A stretch of 55,343 nt of DNA from Bacillus thermozeamaize (GTDB taxonomy: Bacteria; Bacillota; Bacilli; ZCTH02-B2). This document shows positions 10,204 to 18,311 of this stretch, piece after piece. The stretch is taken from the NCBI GenBank assembly GCA_002159075.1, contig LZRT01000107.1:1-55343 (forward strand), written 5' to 3'. Every line of letters begins with the position of its first letter. Positions within the stretch are counted from its first letter, which is position 1. The translations under genes were made by a program, and so were the position numbers. Under the pieces are notes generated by a model, which was not told the DNA's origin, made no database searches, and saw only the letters and a list, made by a program, of their open reading frames with translations.

Positions 10204-10252
10204 CTTCTCCTCCTTGTTACAGTTACAGCCTGCCCTTTGCTTGGAACGGCTT

Positions 10253-11695
10253 TTACATGGAACTGTTCGTTTGACCGACAACAGTGACGTAAAGAAACTC
10301 CGATGTCTCGGCAGTGACCGCGTAGCGGGCGCTTTGGCGAAGTCCCGGCACCCAAAGCACCTCGCTCCCCCGGGCCAGGAGCGGTGTCATCCTGCGTTGC
10401 TCCGGCGGCCACTTGGCTTCGTTCATCAACGCTTTGATCTTTTTCGTAAAAAAAACCGGCTCCTCGCGGCTGTTGTCCACCAGCCTCATCCAGTCCCCCG
10501 GTCGCCGATTTCGGATGACCACATCTTTGCCCGGAAACTTCTGCGCATCAAACACCGCCCACGGCGCGTTCAGCCGTTGCTTTTCCGGCGGCTCGACGGC
10601 GCGGAAGGCACGCAGCCGCACACCGGCTTCACGAATCAGCACCTCGCCGTTTTCGGCAAAAGCATATGTATAAGCGGGGGTCGTTCGCGGCGGCCGATCT
10701 TTTTCAAATCGGAGCCGGTTTCCTGTCCACCTGGCCACCCAGCCCTCCGGAAGATGAAGAGCGGCCTCGGGATGCGGATTTGCCATCAGTTTTTGAAGAT
10801 CGGCCACATGGACCCGCCGCACTTCTTCCTCTTTCATAAGATATTCTAATATTAGTTTACCAATGCGCCATTGTAAAGCCGGATGCAGTGCCCGAAAAGG
10901 CTCCAGGTCAAGTTGCCAGGCGGAACTCCCCTGCGGGTCAGGCATGGCCCGCTGAACCATCTCGCGGAAGGCGGCTTGCGCCTGACGGTGCAGGAACTCC
11001 TCTTCCCGCGCCAGCTGTTCTGCCAACCCCGCAAGCCGCTCCTTGATCCGCGGATTATACGTGGCGAGATACGGCAGCAGTTCATGCCGGATCCGGTTGC
11101 GGGCAAATTGCAGGGAGCGGTTCGTTTCATCCGTTCGGTAGCGAATCTCCCTGCGGGCAGCATAGCGCTCAATGTCATCCCGAAAAAAGGGCAGCAGCGG
11201 CCGGATCAGCCAACGCTCCGCGAGCGGGCGGATGGGTGACATCGCGCCCAGCCCGCCTGTCCCGCTCCCGCGCAACAGGCGCATCAGCACCGTCTCCACC
11301 TGATCGTCCGCATGGTGTCCAACAGCCACTTTCTCACAATGATGTTCTCGCGCGGCGCGCAAAAAAAATTGATATCGGAGCTTGCGCCCCGACACTTCAA
11401 TCCCGATCTGCCGCTCTTTCGCATACCGGGCCACATCCTGCGCCTCGCTGACAAACGGGAGCCCGTACCGCTCCGCCAGTTCCTGGACAAAGCGGGCATC
11501 CTCCTCAGCCGCCTGGCCCCGCAAGAGATGGTTCATGTGGGCGATCAAAAGATCGCAATGAAGTTCCGGTTGCAAACGGACCATACAATCCAGCAGGACG
11601 CAGGAGTCGATCCCGCCGGAGACCCCCAGCAACACGCGTTCTCCCGGTTCGATCAACCGGTGTTCCCGAATGTGCTTCAACACACGCTGCAGCAT
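10253..11695 (-). CDS. tilS: tRNA(Ile)-lysidine synthetase
   Basis: Converts the CAU anticodon of a minor tRNA-Ile to lysidine-AU so that it reads AUA and is charged with isoleucine. The 480-aa protein has the PP-loop SGGIDS at residues 26-31 in an N-terminal ATP-pyrophosphatase domain (to about 225) and the C-terminal TilS domains. Start ATG 11695 has GGGGAG upstream. It sits between spoIIE and hpt; the small genes yabS and yabT present there in B. subtilis are missing. The short gap to spoIIE suggests partial co-transcription. Confidence 0.95.
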   Translation of the reverse strand: MLQRVLKHIREHRLIEPGERVLLGVSGGIDSCVLLDCMVRLQPELHCDLLIAHMNHLLRGQAAEEDARFVQELAERYGLPFVSEAQDVARYAKERQIGIEVSGRKLRYQFFLRAAREHHCEKVAVGHHADDQVETVLMRLLRGSGTGGLGAMSPIRPLAERWLIRPLLPFFRDDIERYAARREIRYRTDETNRSLQFARNRIRHELLPYLATYNPRIKERLAGLAEQLAREEEFLHRQAQAAFREMVQRAMPDPQGSSAWQLDLEPFRALHPALQWRIGKLILEYLMKEEEVRRVHVADLQKLMANPHPEAALHLPEGWVARWTGNRLRFEKDRPPRTTPAYTYAFAENGEVLIREAGVRLRAFRAVEPPEKQRLNAPWAVFDAQKFPGKDVVIRNRRPGDWMRLVDNSREEPVFFTKKIKALMNEAKWPPEQRRMTPLLARGSEVLWVPGLRQSARYAVTAETSEFLYVTVVGQTNSSM

Positions 11696-11780
11696 CGCGG
11701 CTCCCCATGATCTCGTCTTATGGTACCTCAAATTCATCCCTCATTATACCGAAGTGGTGAACCACAATGCAAAACCGCGC

Positions 11781-14234
11781 TTATCCATGCAAGACTTGCG
11801 GCCGGTGGAACCAGCCCTTCTGGCCGGCAGGCCAGGGGATAGTGGCCCACTCCGGCATATGCTGCTCAATTTTGGCCACAATCACCGTCATGTCATCCGG
11901 GATTTCCCCATCCTGCTGGCGAACCACATACTCCAGAAGCAGATCGGCAAACTCTTGCGGATCATCGCTTTGGATCTCCCGAATGACCCGTTGCATCCAT
12001 CTTTCCGCATCCTGAACCGGCTCTGGAACGGTGAACAAGCCATCCGTCATCAAAATCAGCAGATCGCCTGGACGCAACTGCTTGCTGCTGCTTTCCACCT
12101 GCAAATCCTGTACGATGCCGAGGGGCAGATTCTCCGAGGAGACGGTCAACACCTGCTTTCCTCGCTTGATATATGTCGGCGTGGAACCCACCTTCAGAAA
12201 TTTGGCTTGCGCGTCAAACAGATCCAGCATGACCAGATCAATGGTGGCATACATTTCCTCTGTACTGCGCAACCGCAAAACAGAGTTAATCGTCTGAATC
12301 GCAAGCTGCTCGTCAAACCCGGAACGCAGCAAATCTTGCAAAAGTTCAATGGCCGCCCTGCTCTCTTGCCGGGCCTTCTCGCCATTGCCCATGCCGTCAC
12401 TGATGGCCACCACCACTTGACGGTGGCCAATCTCCATGACGCTGTAACTATCGCCGGAAATCAGTCCGCCCCCTTTGGCAGCGCTGGCCATGCCGGCCTT
12501 TACTTCATACCGTTTGGCGGAAACAAGCGGAATCGTGCAATATCCGTCTTCATCGACGACAATCTCCCGCTGCCTGACAGCAATCGGCTCCCCAAGCAGG
12601 TCGCTGAGCATCGGCGCTACCAGCCGTTCGCATTCTTCTTTGCCAAACGAGCTGTGCTGCGTCACCTCGATATACACATGGCCTTCTTCCAACGAATACA
12701 CTTCCACATCGCGTATGGAAAGCCCCAACTCCTCCAGCGCGTCCTTGATTTGTTGTTCCTGAACCGACATCTCGGCCGCTTCCCGTTCGATATCCTGGGC
12801 AAACCGGACCATCACGTCGGCCAGTCCGCTGAGCTGATCGGCCACCAGCCGGCGGCTGTCCGCAAGCTGCCGCCGCCACGCCAAATCTTTTTGCAAGAGC
12901 GGATACTGGCCGCACATCTGGCGGAGCAGCAAATCCGGCTTGATGCAGTGTTGCCGCCAGTTGGGTTCAATCCTGACCATCTGGCCGCCGGATGACTCCA
13001 CCTGCACCAACATGTCCGTCATCATTTGCACCGACTTGTATGACTGCTCACCCCAACAGCGCTTGCGCTGTGAACAGGCCCCGCAAACGCGGGAGACGAT
13101 ATCGTTCATGAATTCGTTCATCAGATGCTCTTCCTGCTTGGCGCGGGGAATCCGATCCTGCAGGAAGATAGACGAAAGCCGTTCAAAAACGTTTGCAAAA
13201 CCCCGCACGCGCTCGGCAGTCACCTCCCGGATCCTTTGCACGTATTGTTGCTCTTCCCGGAGATGATCCAGCGTTCCCGGAATGCGGGTGGACAAATTCC
13301 GCATCCACGGCCTGGGCGTCAGGAGAAAGAGGCAGAGCGCCGCCACCGTCTCCGTCATATGGTGCAACAGCCGCTCCGGTTCCTCCAGTGACAAGGCGAG
13401 AATGGTGGCTCCCAAAAAGACACCCACCGCCGTCGACATCCGTCCCCCGTATTTGAGCATGCCGCCCAACAGCCCCGCAAAAGCCAACATACTGATTTCC
13501 AGCATGGTGCCGTTGGCCAGCCCAATCACAAGACCGGTCACCACACCGACAGCCGCCCCCAGACCGCCGCCGGCCGCAAAGGCAAATGCGGCGACCAGCC
13601 ACTGGGCCAGGATCATCGTCACAGACAGGTCGCCAATCTGCCAGCCCATCGTCCCGGTCGCCACCGAGGCCAACAGGATGACCAGGCAAATCATCTCTTC
13701 CTGTTTCAAAGGTTGCCTCTTTCGCTTTGAGAGCAAGGGAATCGTCTGCAGCATCAAGATCGTCAAGACCACGGCCAAAAGCCCCTCAACGGGCGTAAAC
13801 AGCCCTTCCAAAAGCGTCAGTTTGCCGTGCACAAAATGGCTCACCATTCCCCCGCAGGTCACCGAGACAAAAGCCATGAGCGAGAGGGGAAACCAACCAG
13901 CCTGCTTACTCCGCCACACCATTTGCAGAATCAAAAACACAGCCAAACCCGCAACCAGCTCAGTGACCCGTTCCAAGTCGAGCGTGCTGGCTCCAAGCAA
14001 CATCGCCAGCGCCAGCAAAGGCCAAAGGCGGTGCCACAACGTAAACCCGACGATGAAAAAAGGGATGGCAAATGGCGAAAACTGTTCCAGCATGACGGCC
14101 CGAGCAAACAGAAAGGCCGCCACTAAAGCCGGAATTTGCAGACGGTCCCAGAAAAACCGCCGAACTTCCACCATCATCTCCCAGCCTCTCGCAAACCACC
14201 TCTGACCGATTGGATACGCCACTCTTCTTAGCAT
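11781..14234 (-). CDS. spoIIE: Stage II sporulation protein E (SpoIIE phosphatase)
   Basis: A membrane PP2C-type phosphatase that dephosphorylates SpoIIAA and so releases sigma-F in the forespore; it also localises with FtsZ at the polar septum. The 817-aa length is close to the B. subtilis protein. The N-terminal third (to about residue 320) is a series of about ten transmembrane helices, followed by a central regulatory region and a C-terminal PP2C domain with I-S-D-G-M-G-N-G near residue 610 and L-M-T-D-G-L-F near 755. Start ATG 14234 has GAAAGGGTG upstream. The promoter has the special 21-bp spacer. Confidence 0.97.
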   Translation of the reverse strand: MLRRVAYPIGQRWFARGWEMMVEVRRFFWDRLQIPALVAAFLFARAVMLEQFSPFAIPFFIVGFTLWHRLWPLLALAMLLGASTLDLERVTELVAGLAVFLILQMVWRSKQAGWFPLSLMAFVSVTCGGMVSHFVHGKLTLLEGLFTPVEGLLAVVLTILMLQTIPLLSKRKRQPLKQEEMICLVILLASVATGTMGWQIGDLSVTMILAQWLVAAFAFAAGGGLGAAVGVVTGLVIGLANGTMLEISMLAFAGLLGGMLKYGGRMSTAVGVFLGATILALSLEEPERLLHHMTETVAALCLFLLTPRPWMRNLSTRIPGTLDHLREEQQYVQRIREVTAERVRGFANVFERLSSIFLQDRIPRAKQEEHLMNEFMNDIVSRVCGACSQRKRCWGEQSYKSVQMMTDMLVQVESSGGQMVRIEPNWRQHCIKPDLLLRQMCGQYPLLQKDLAWRRQLADSRRLVADQLSGLADVMVRFAQDIEREAAEMSVQEQQIKDALEELGLSIRDVEVYSLEEGHVYIEVTQHSSFGKEECERLVAPMLSDLLGEPIAVRQREIVVDEDGYCTIPLVSAKRYEVKAGMASAAKGGGLISGDSYSVMEIGHRQVVVAISDGMGNGEKARQESRAAIELLQDLLRSGFDEQLAIQTINSVLRLRSTEEMYATIDLVMLDLFDAQAKFLKVGSTPTYIKRGKQVLTVSSENLPLGIVQDLQVESSSKQLRPGDLLILMTDGLFTVPEPVQDAERWMQRVIREIQSDDPQEFADLLLEYVVRQQDGEIPDDMTVIVAKIEQHMPEWATIPWPAGQKGWFHRPQVLHG

Positions 14235-14291
14235 TACATTCACCCTTTCTTTTGAAAACCTTTTTTGGCCCATTCCGTTTCCGTGACACCT

Positions 14292-14324
14292 ATTATAGCC
14301 AGATCAATCAGAAAGATTTGTCAA
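14292..14324 (-). promoter_or_regulatory. spoIIE promoter: sigma-A hexamers with 21-bp spacer
   Basis: TTGACA (14319-14324) and TATAAT (14292-14297) are both perfect but 21 bp apart. B. subtilis spoIIE has the same unusual spacing and depends on Spo0A~P with sigma-A. The plus-strand text TTTGTCAAAA across the -35 box resembles a Spo0A box (TTTGTCGAAAA). Confidence 0.88.
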
Positions 14325-14436
14325 AAGGAGGGGGCAAGCGCAAACCCACCAACCGATCCGTTCAGACAAAAACAGAGCTTCTCCGAGTGAAAACATCGCT
14401 TGCTTCAAAAAAACATAAACACGTGTTCGGACGTCT

Positions 14437-14446
14437 TTTTGTCGAA
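14437..14446 (+). promoter_or_regulatory. Candidate Spo0A (0A) box upstream of spoIIE
   Basis: TTTTGTCGAA contains the core TGTCGAA, a full match to the 0A box. It lies about 115 bp upstream of the spoIIE -35 box. The 14235-14573 interval holds no gene: it contains the spoIIE promoter, this box and the tRNA terminator. Confidence 0.5.
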
Positions 14447-14515
14447 GGCTCACGGTTTCTACCACATGAAGAAAAAAGAACGACAAAACTTCACAAAAAA
14501 AGTTGCGGTCAAGCC

Positions 14516-14551
14516 AAAAAAATAAGGCCAGATTCGGAAAGAATCTGACCT
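14516..14551 (-). terminator. Terminator of tRNA-Met
   Basis: AGGTCAGATTC, a short loop and GAATCTGGCCT pair along 11 bp (one G-U), followed by TTATTTTTTT on the minus strand. It lies 23 nt after the tRNA 3' end. Confidence 0.9.
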
Positions 14552-14573
14552 CTTTGCCTGCATAGGTTATGTA

Positions 14574-14650
14574 TGGTAGCGGCGGAGGGATTCGAACCCA
14601 CGACCTCACGGGTATGAACCGTACGCTCTAACCAGCTGAGCTACGCCGCC
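14574..14650 (-). tRNA. tRNA-Met (anticodon CAU)
   Basis: A 77-nt cloverleaf. Acceptor arms GGCGGCG and CGCCGCT pair fully (one G-U); D arm GCTC-AGCTGGTTA-GAGC; anticodon loop TTCATAC with CAT; T arm GTGGG-TTCGAAT-CCCTC; discriminator A and encoded CCA. In Bacilli the tRNA beside yabR and spoIIE is elongator tRNA-Met, which fits. A TilS-modified tRNA-Ile(CAU) cannot be wholly excluded. Confidence 0.95.
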
Positions 14651-14671
14651 ATCATTTGAATGAACAACAAA

Positions 14672-14698
14672 CCGGTTGCCTGAACAGCCGACAACCGG
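14672..14698 (-). terminator. Hairpin between yabR and tRNA-Met
   Basis: CCGGTTG and CAACCGG form perfect 7-bp arms with a 13-nt loop, followed by TTTGTTGTT on the minus strand. The arm nearest the tRNA promoter lies at the predicted start site, so it is more likely a partial terminator for transcripts arriving from yabR than part of the tRNA leader. Confidence 0.4.
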
Positions 14699-14728
14699 AT
14701 CTTAACACGTCCATCACGAGCGCGTCAA
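14699..14728 (-). promoter_or_regulatory. tRNA-Met promoter
   Basis: TTGACG (14723-14728) and TAAGAT (14699-14704) with an 18-bp spacer on the minus strand. This gives a start near 14692, about 40 nt before the tRNA. Confidence 0.65.
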
Positions 14729-14792
14729 GGGTTCATCCATGTACGCTCCTCTATCCTTGCAACACAATGGCCTGCTGTTTTGGAAAGTGACT

Positions 14793-15194
14793 TTACGCGC
14801 GCCGACCACCTCGACCGCCCCGCTTGGAATCCTGCCGTTTGAGAGAAGAAAGGCGTTCCTCACTGTCCCTCATGAAACGGCTGATCATCTCCTCCAGCGA
14901 TGGCGACGATTTCCGATCGCCAGACCTGCGCTCCCTCCGGGGAGGTCTTGAGCCGCCATCTTCCTGCGCACGGCGGATCGACAGGCCGATTTTTCCGTCG
15001 CTTGCCACGTTCAAGACCTTGACCGTTACGATGTCGTTCACATTCAGAAAATCACGAATATCCTTTACATAATTATTGGATATTTCTGAAATGTGAACCA
15101 TCCCTGTCTCTCCTCCCGGCAGCTCGACAAAAGCCCCGAAATGGGTGATGCCAGTCACCCTCCCCTGATATTTGCTGCCAACTTCAACGGCCAT
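14793..15194 (-). CDS. yabR: S1 RNA-binding domain protein (YabR type)
   Basis: A small ribosome-associated-type RNA-binding protein of 133 aa. Residues 1-72 form one S1 OB-fold (G-x-V-T-G-I-T-H-F-G-A-F-V-E-L, then G-M-V-H-I-S-E-I and G-K-I-G-L-S-I-R). A basic Arg/Gly-rich tail follows, ending in G-G-R-G-G-R-R. It lies between divIC and tRNA-Met/spoIIE as in B. subtilis and has its own sigma-A promoter. Precise function is unknown; a role in RNA binding is known only from the domain. Confidence 0.9.
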   Translation of the reverse strand: MAVEVGSKYQGRVTGITHFGAFVELPGGETGMVHISEISNNYVKDIRDFLNVNDIVTVKVLNVASDGKIGLSIRRAQEDGGSRPPRRERRSGDRKSSPSLEEMISRFMRDSEERLSSLKRQDSKRGGRGGRRA

Positions 15195-15272
15195 GTAATA
15201 GTAGTTCCTCCTTGATTCGAAGTGAAAGTTTCCTTCATGCCATTTATATGGAAACTACAAATAACCTATTTT

Positions 15273-15302
15273 ATTATACTCAAACGGAAATGCTCAAGTC
15301 AA
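15273..15302 (-). promoter_or_regulatory. Sigma-A promoter of yabR
   Basis: TTGACT (15297-15302) and TATAAT (15273-15278) with an 18-bp spacer on the minus strand, about 80 nt before yabR. Confidence 0.75.
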
Positions 15303-15330
15303 GTGAAGGAGGCATGCGAAGATGAACGGA

Positions 15331-15657
15331 TCAGTCCTTGGCCGCCGGAATGAACAAGATTTCCCCGGGATAAGTCATAAAGTAGTTTTTACGGGCCAAC
15401 TTCGCAATATGCTCCGGATCGTTCATTTTTTGCAATTCCTCTTCCAGCCGGTTTTGTTCCTGCCGCAGCATCTTTTGTTCAGCCACCAGTTCCGCCTTCA
15501 ACGCCTCCTGCCGGCCGATATCCTGCTTCAGCCCGAGCAGGGTCCAGGCGGCCCAGGCCAAAAATGCCATGGTCAACAAACAAGCGAGAAAAAGACGCCT
15601 GGTCCGTTTCTGAACCAAACCATTCACCCACCAGTGTACAAAATATGATGCCGTCAA
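15331..15657 (-). CDS. divIC: Cell division protein DivIC (FtsB-like septum initiator)
   Basis: A bitopic division protein that pairs with FtsL in the divisome. The 108-aa protein has one transmembrane helix (about residues 23-43), then a coiled coil (about 45-78) and the short conserved segment A-R-K-N-Y-F-M-T-Y-P-G-E-I-L-F near residues 87-101. The start overlaps the yabQ stop by 4 nt. It is the last gene in the yabM to divIC series, in the same place as in B. subtilis. Confidence 0.93.
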   Translation of the reverse strand: MTASYFVHWWVNGLVQKRTRRLFLACLLTMAFLAWAAWTLLGLKQDIGRQEALKAELVAEQKMLRQEQNRLEEELQKMNDPEHIAKLARKNYFMTYPGEILFIPAAKD

Positions 15658-16124
15658 GGCCTTCGCTTTCCCTTAAATACATTCGCGATGCCGGACAGAA
15701 TTCCTGCCGCCAGGAAAAAGAATTGATGTCCGGCCCGGGCCAGCCCTTTCCCGATGATGAGAAACGGCCGGACGACCAACTGCCGGACGAGCCGGATCAG
15801 TCCCAAAACCAGCCATGCGATCAACCGGTATAACCGGCCCAGACAGTAGCGCACGGGACGGGTGAAAAGCGTAAAGTACATCCAGACACCGGCAATCAAC
15901 CCCAAGAATACATGCCAGCGAAAAATGCCATTGTTGACCAGCTGCAAAAAAGAAACGACCAGCAGAAGGGAAACCACCCAAAACAAACCATCAAACAGAG
16001 GCAGCCACCGGGACGACATGCCCCATTGCCGCCTCATCTCGCGCAAACTGTCATAAAAAACCCCCATCAGGCACCCGCACAGACCCATCCCAAAAAACGT
16101 GAGCCATTGCTCGCTGAGCGTCAT
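15654..16124 (-). CDS. yabQ: Spore cortex synthesis membrane protein YabQ
   Basis: Needed for spore cortex formation in B. subtilis, where it localises to the forespore outer membrane. The 156-aa protein has hydrophobic segments near residues 5-25, 44-62, 70-90 and a long segment near 97-118. It overlaps yabP by 4 nt and divIC by 4 nt, a compact sporulation module. Sequence conservation in this family is low, so the call leans on its position between yabP and divIC and its membrane pattern. Confidence 0.88.
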   Translation of the reverse strand: MTLSEQWLTFFGMGLCGCLMGVFYDSLREMRRQWGMSSRWLPLFDGLFWVVSLLLVVSFLQLVNNGIFRWHVFLGLIAGVWMYFTLFTRPVRYCLGRLYRLIAWLVLGLIRLVRQLVVRPFLIIGKGLARAGHQFFFLAAGILSGIANVFKGKRRP

Positions 16125-16402
16125 CGGAACAACCTGCTAAACAACCCTTTAGCCTTGCCCCCCATCTCCTGCTGCTCCATGTAAACCAAGTCCAGCACAT
16201 GCCCTTCGATGAGCACCTCGCCGGAATCCACGTTCAAATTCTTCATATGCAGGTTCTGTCCTCGCACAGCCAAATAGCCCTGATGGGTGTTGAGCAGAAA
16301 CTCCTCACTGTCAAAGCTTTCCACATCTTTCACGCCGGTAATCCGCATCGCTTTGCGATTGATCACATGCACTTCATGGTTTTCTTTCGGATCGCCGACC
16401 AT
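16121..16402 (-). CDS. yabP: Sporulation protein YabP
   Basis: A 93-aa YabP/YqfC-family protein; the family acts in the mother cell in spore-coat or cortex assembly. Recognisable elements are the N-terminal H-E-V-H-V-I-N-R-K, I-T-G-V-K-D-V-E-S-F-D-S-E-E-F and the L-x-V-x-S-G-E-V-L-I-E-G-x-V-L end. Start ATG 16402 has GAAGGAGG upstream; the upstream in-frame ORF overlaps rqcP. It overlaps yabQ by 4 nt. Confidence 0.93.
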   Translation of the reverse strand: MVGDPKENHEVHVINRKAMRITGVKDVESFDSEEFLLNTHQGYLAVRGQNLHMKNLNVDSGEVLIEGHVLDLVYMEQQEMGGKAKGLFSRLFR

Positions 16403-16438
16403 GTCTTCGCCTCCTTCCACCAGATCTCCGTTTACCAG

Positions 16439-16446
16439 ATCATATG
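16439..16446 (-). promoter_or_regulatory. Candidate sigma-E -10 box for yabP-yabQ
   Basis: CATATGAT on the minus strand resembles the sigma-E -10 consensus CATACAAT and lies about 40 nt before yabP, which is a sigma-E target in B. subtilis. No convincing -35 box is seen. Confidence 0.35.
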
Positions 16447-16488
16447 GACAAAGAGGCGAAGTTAGAACAACAAGCGCTTGGCCGCGAA

Positions 16489-16773
16489 TCAATTTTCAAG
16501 CTCATGCTCAAGGCGTACCTCTTCAAGGAGGGTATACAGCTTGTCGGCTTCCTCTTTTCTCACGTTCTCCTGCACATGTTCCACCCGCACCCGCAGCAAC
16601 TTCTGGCCAAAGCGGATGACCAATTGATCCCCGCGCTTCACGACGCTGCCTGCCTTGGCCACCTTGCCGTTGATCTCCACCCTCCCCTGGTCGCAGAGCT
16701 CCTTGGCCAGGGTACGGCGTTTCACCAGCCGGGAAACCTTCAAATACTTGTCCAGCCGCATCTCACTTCCCAT
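16489..16773 (-). CDS. rqcP: S4-domain RNA-binding protein RqcP (YabO)
   Basis: A small ribosome quality control factor that in B. subtilis helps RqcH add alanine tails to stalled chains on 50S subunits. The 94-aa protein is essentially one S4 domain: M-R-L-D-K-Y-L-K-V-S-R-L-V-K-R-R-T, then G-R-V-E-I-N-G-K-V-A-K. A charged helical tail follows. I chose ATG 16773, which has AGGGGAG 8 nt upstream and overlaps the end of yabN by 11 nt; ATG 16761 is possible. A much longer open frame upstream is only the yabN gene in another frame. Confidence 0.92.
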   Translation of the reverse strand: MGSEMRLDKYLKVSRLVKRRTLAKELCDQGRVEINGKVAKAGSVVKRGDQLVIRFGQKLLRVRVEHVQENVRKEEADKLYTLLEEVRLEHELEN

Positions 16774-18298
16774 CTTCTTCACTCCCCTCCCGTTTGCCTC
16801 GGCCTTCCCTTTCCAGGCGCTTGGCTTCCTCCCACCAGGTGTCCATCTCCTCCAGCCCGGTGTCGGCAAAGGTTCGCCCCTGCTCCCGCAGCCGCCTTTC
16901 AATGTGCTGAAACCGGAAACGGAATTTCTTGTTGGCCCGGGACAGGGCGGCCTCCGGATCGACACGATAGAAGCGGCAAAGATTGACAACGGCAAACAGC
17001 AGATCGCCCAGCTCCTCTGCCCGGTTCTCGGCAGCCGCCCGTTCCACTTCCTGCAGCTCTTCCTTGACTTTGGCAAGGCAATCGGCCGGATCGGTCCAGT
17101 CAAACCCCACTTCGGCCGCGCGACGTTGCAGGATGTCTGCCGCAAGCAGCGCGCTGAGGGTCTTTGGCAAGGAGCCGAGAAGGGACTCCGGTTCCTTCAG
17201 CCCCTTTTCCTTCCGTTCCTGCTGCTTCAACCGTTGCCAGTTCACGGCCACCTCCTCGGCCGTCGAAGCCGAACTTTCGCCAAAAACGTGGGGGTGACGG
17301 CGGATCAACTTGTCACTCAGTCCCTCGATCACATCATCCATGTGAAAATATCCCGTCTCCGAGGCGATCTGGGCGTGCAACAAAATCTGCAACAACAGAT
17401 CCCCCAATTCCTCTTCCATCTGTTCCGGATCCTCTGCGTCAATCGCATCTAAAAGTTCCGCCGCCTCCTCGATCAGGTACCGCCGCAGCGACTGGTGCGT
17501 CTGCGCCCGATCCCAGGGGCACCCTTGCGGGCCGCGCAAGGTGGCCACGATCTCCAGCAGCCGCTCGTACCGCCGGTTCAGCCACTCCCCCTCCACCGCC
17601 GGCAAAACCAACAGACTCAAGTGGCCAAACCGCTCCGCCTCCCGATCCAGTTCGTACAACGGCAGCTGCTCCAGCCTCTCCAACCCCGGCACACCCAGGG
17701 CATTGGCCACATAGACAGGGTAGTCATCCGGATAAACCTCCATCAGAGTGAGCTTCACGTCGGAAGCGACGGCGCGATCATACACCTGTGGAATGACGGT
17801 CACGAGCTCCGGATTCAACTGCGACCGGGTCAGGCTCGTCCCGTCCAGGATCAGCAGGCCTTCAATCGGATCCAGGTGAAGACGTGCCGACAAGGCATCC
17901 AAGAAACTGGGGGCCGGCAACACCTCCAACTGGAAGCCATCCTGCTGCGCTCTCTCCAAAAGCAGCTGCACCGTCTTTTCGGCAACCATGGGATGGCCCG
18001 GAACGGCATACACCACCTCCGCTTCCGCGCCCGTCCCGCTTTGGATCGCCGCTTGCAAAGCCGCCAAAAGCCGCTCGGTGATCTCCGGATACACCTCTTC
18101 ATACCTGGGGGCTCGGTCATAGACCTCATCAAAACTGACGAATGCAATCCCCTCCCGCCGCAAGAAATCCACTACCGGATGATGCGCCGTGCGCAGGAAG
18201 AGATGCCGGGCCGTCCGCAGTCTCCGCCAGTTCCCCAGCGGCAGCCCATGCTCATCCCCATATCCCAGACCGACAACGGTCAGTTTGCCAGCAACCAT
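16763..18298 (-). CDS. yabN: Bifunctional tetrapyrrole-methylase-like / MazG NTP pyrophosphohydrolase (YabN)
   Basis: A 511-aa two-part protein. Residues 1 to about 225 form a tetrapyrrole methylase-type domain (start K-L-T-V-V-G-L-G-Y-G-D, and V-V-Y-A-V-P-G-H-P near residues 94-102). The rest is MazG, with two repeats: one around C-P-W-D-R-A-Q-T-H and E-E-A-A-E-L-L-D-A-I, and one around E-E-L-G-D-L-L-F-A-V-V-N. MazG hydrolyses NTPs to NMP and PPi, thought to clean abnormal nucleotides. The gene sits between yabM and rqcP, as in Bacilli. Confidence 0.95.
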   Translation of the reverse strand: MVAGKLTVVGLGYGDEHGLPLGNWRRLRTARHLFLRTAHHPVVDFLRREGIAFVSFDEVYDRAPRYEEVYPEITERLLAALQAAIQSGTGAEAEVVYAVPGHPMVAEKTVQLLLERAQQDGFQLEVLPAPSFLDALSARLHLDPIEGLLILDGTSLTRSQLNPELVTVIPQVYDRAVASDVKLTLMEVYPDDYPVYVANALGVPGLERLEQLPLYELDREAERFGHLSLLVLPAVEGEWLNRRYERLLEIVATLRGPQGCPWDRAQTHQSLRRYLIEEAAELLDAIDAEDPEQMEEELGDLLLQILLHAQIASETGYFHMDDVIEGLSDKLIRRHPHVFGESSASTAEEVAVNWQRLKQQERKEKGLKEPESLLGSLPKTLSALLAADILQRRAAEVGFDWTDPADCLAKVKEELQEVERAAAENRAEELGDLLFAVVNLCRFYRVDPEAALSRANKKFRFRFQHIERRLREQGRTFADTGLEEMDTWWEEAKRLEREGRGKREGSEEDGK

Positions 18299-18311
18299 CC
18301 TCTCACCCCTT

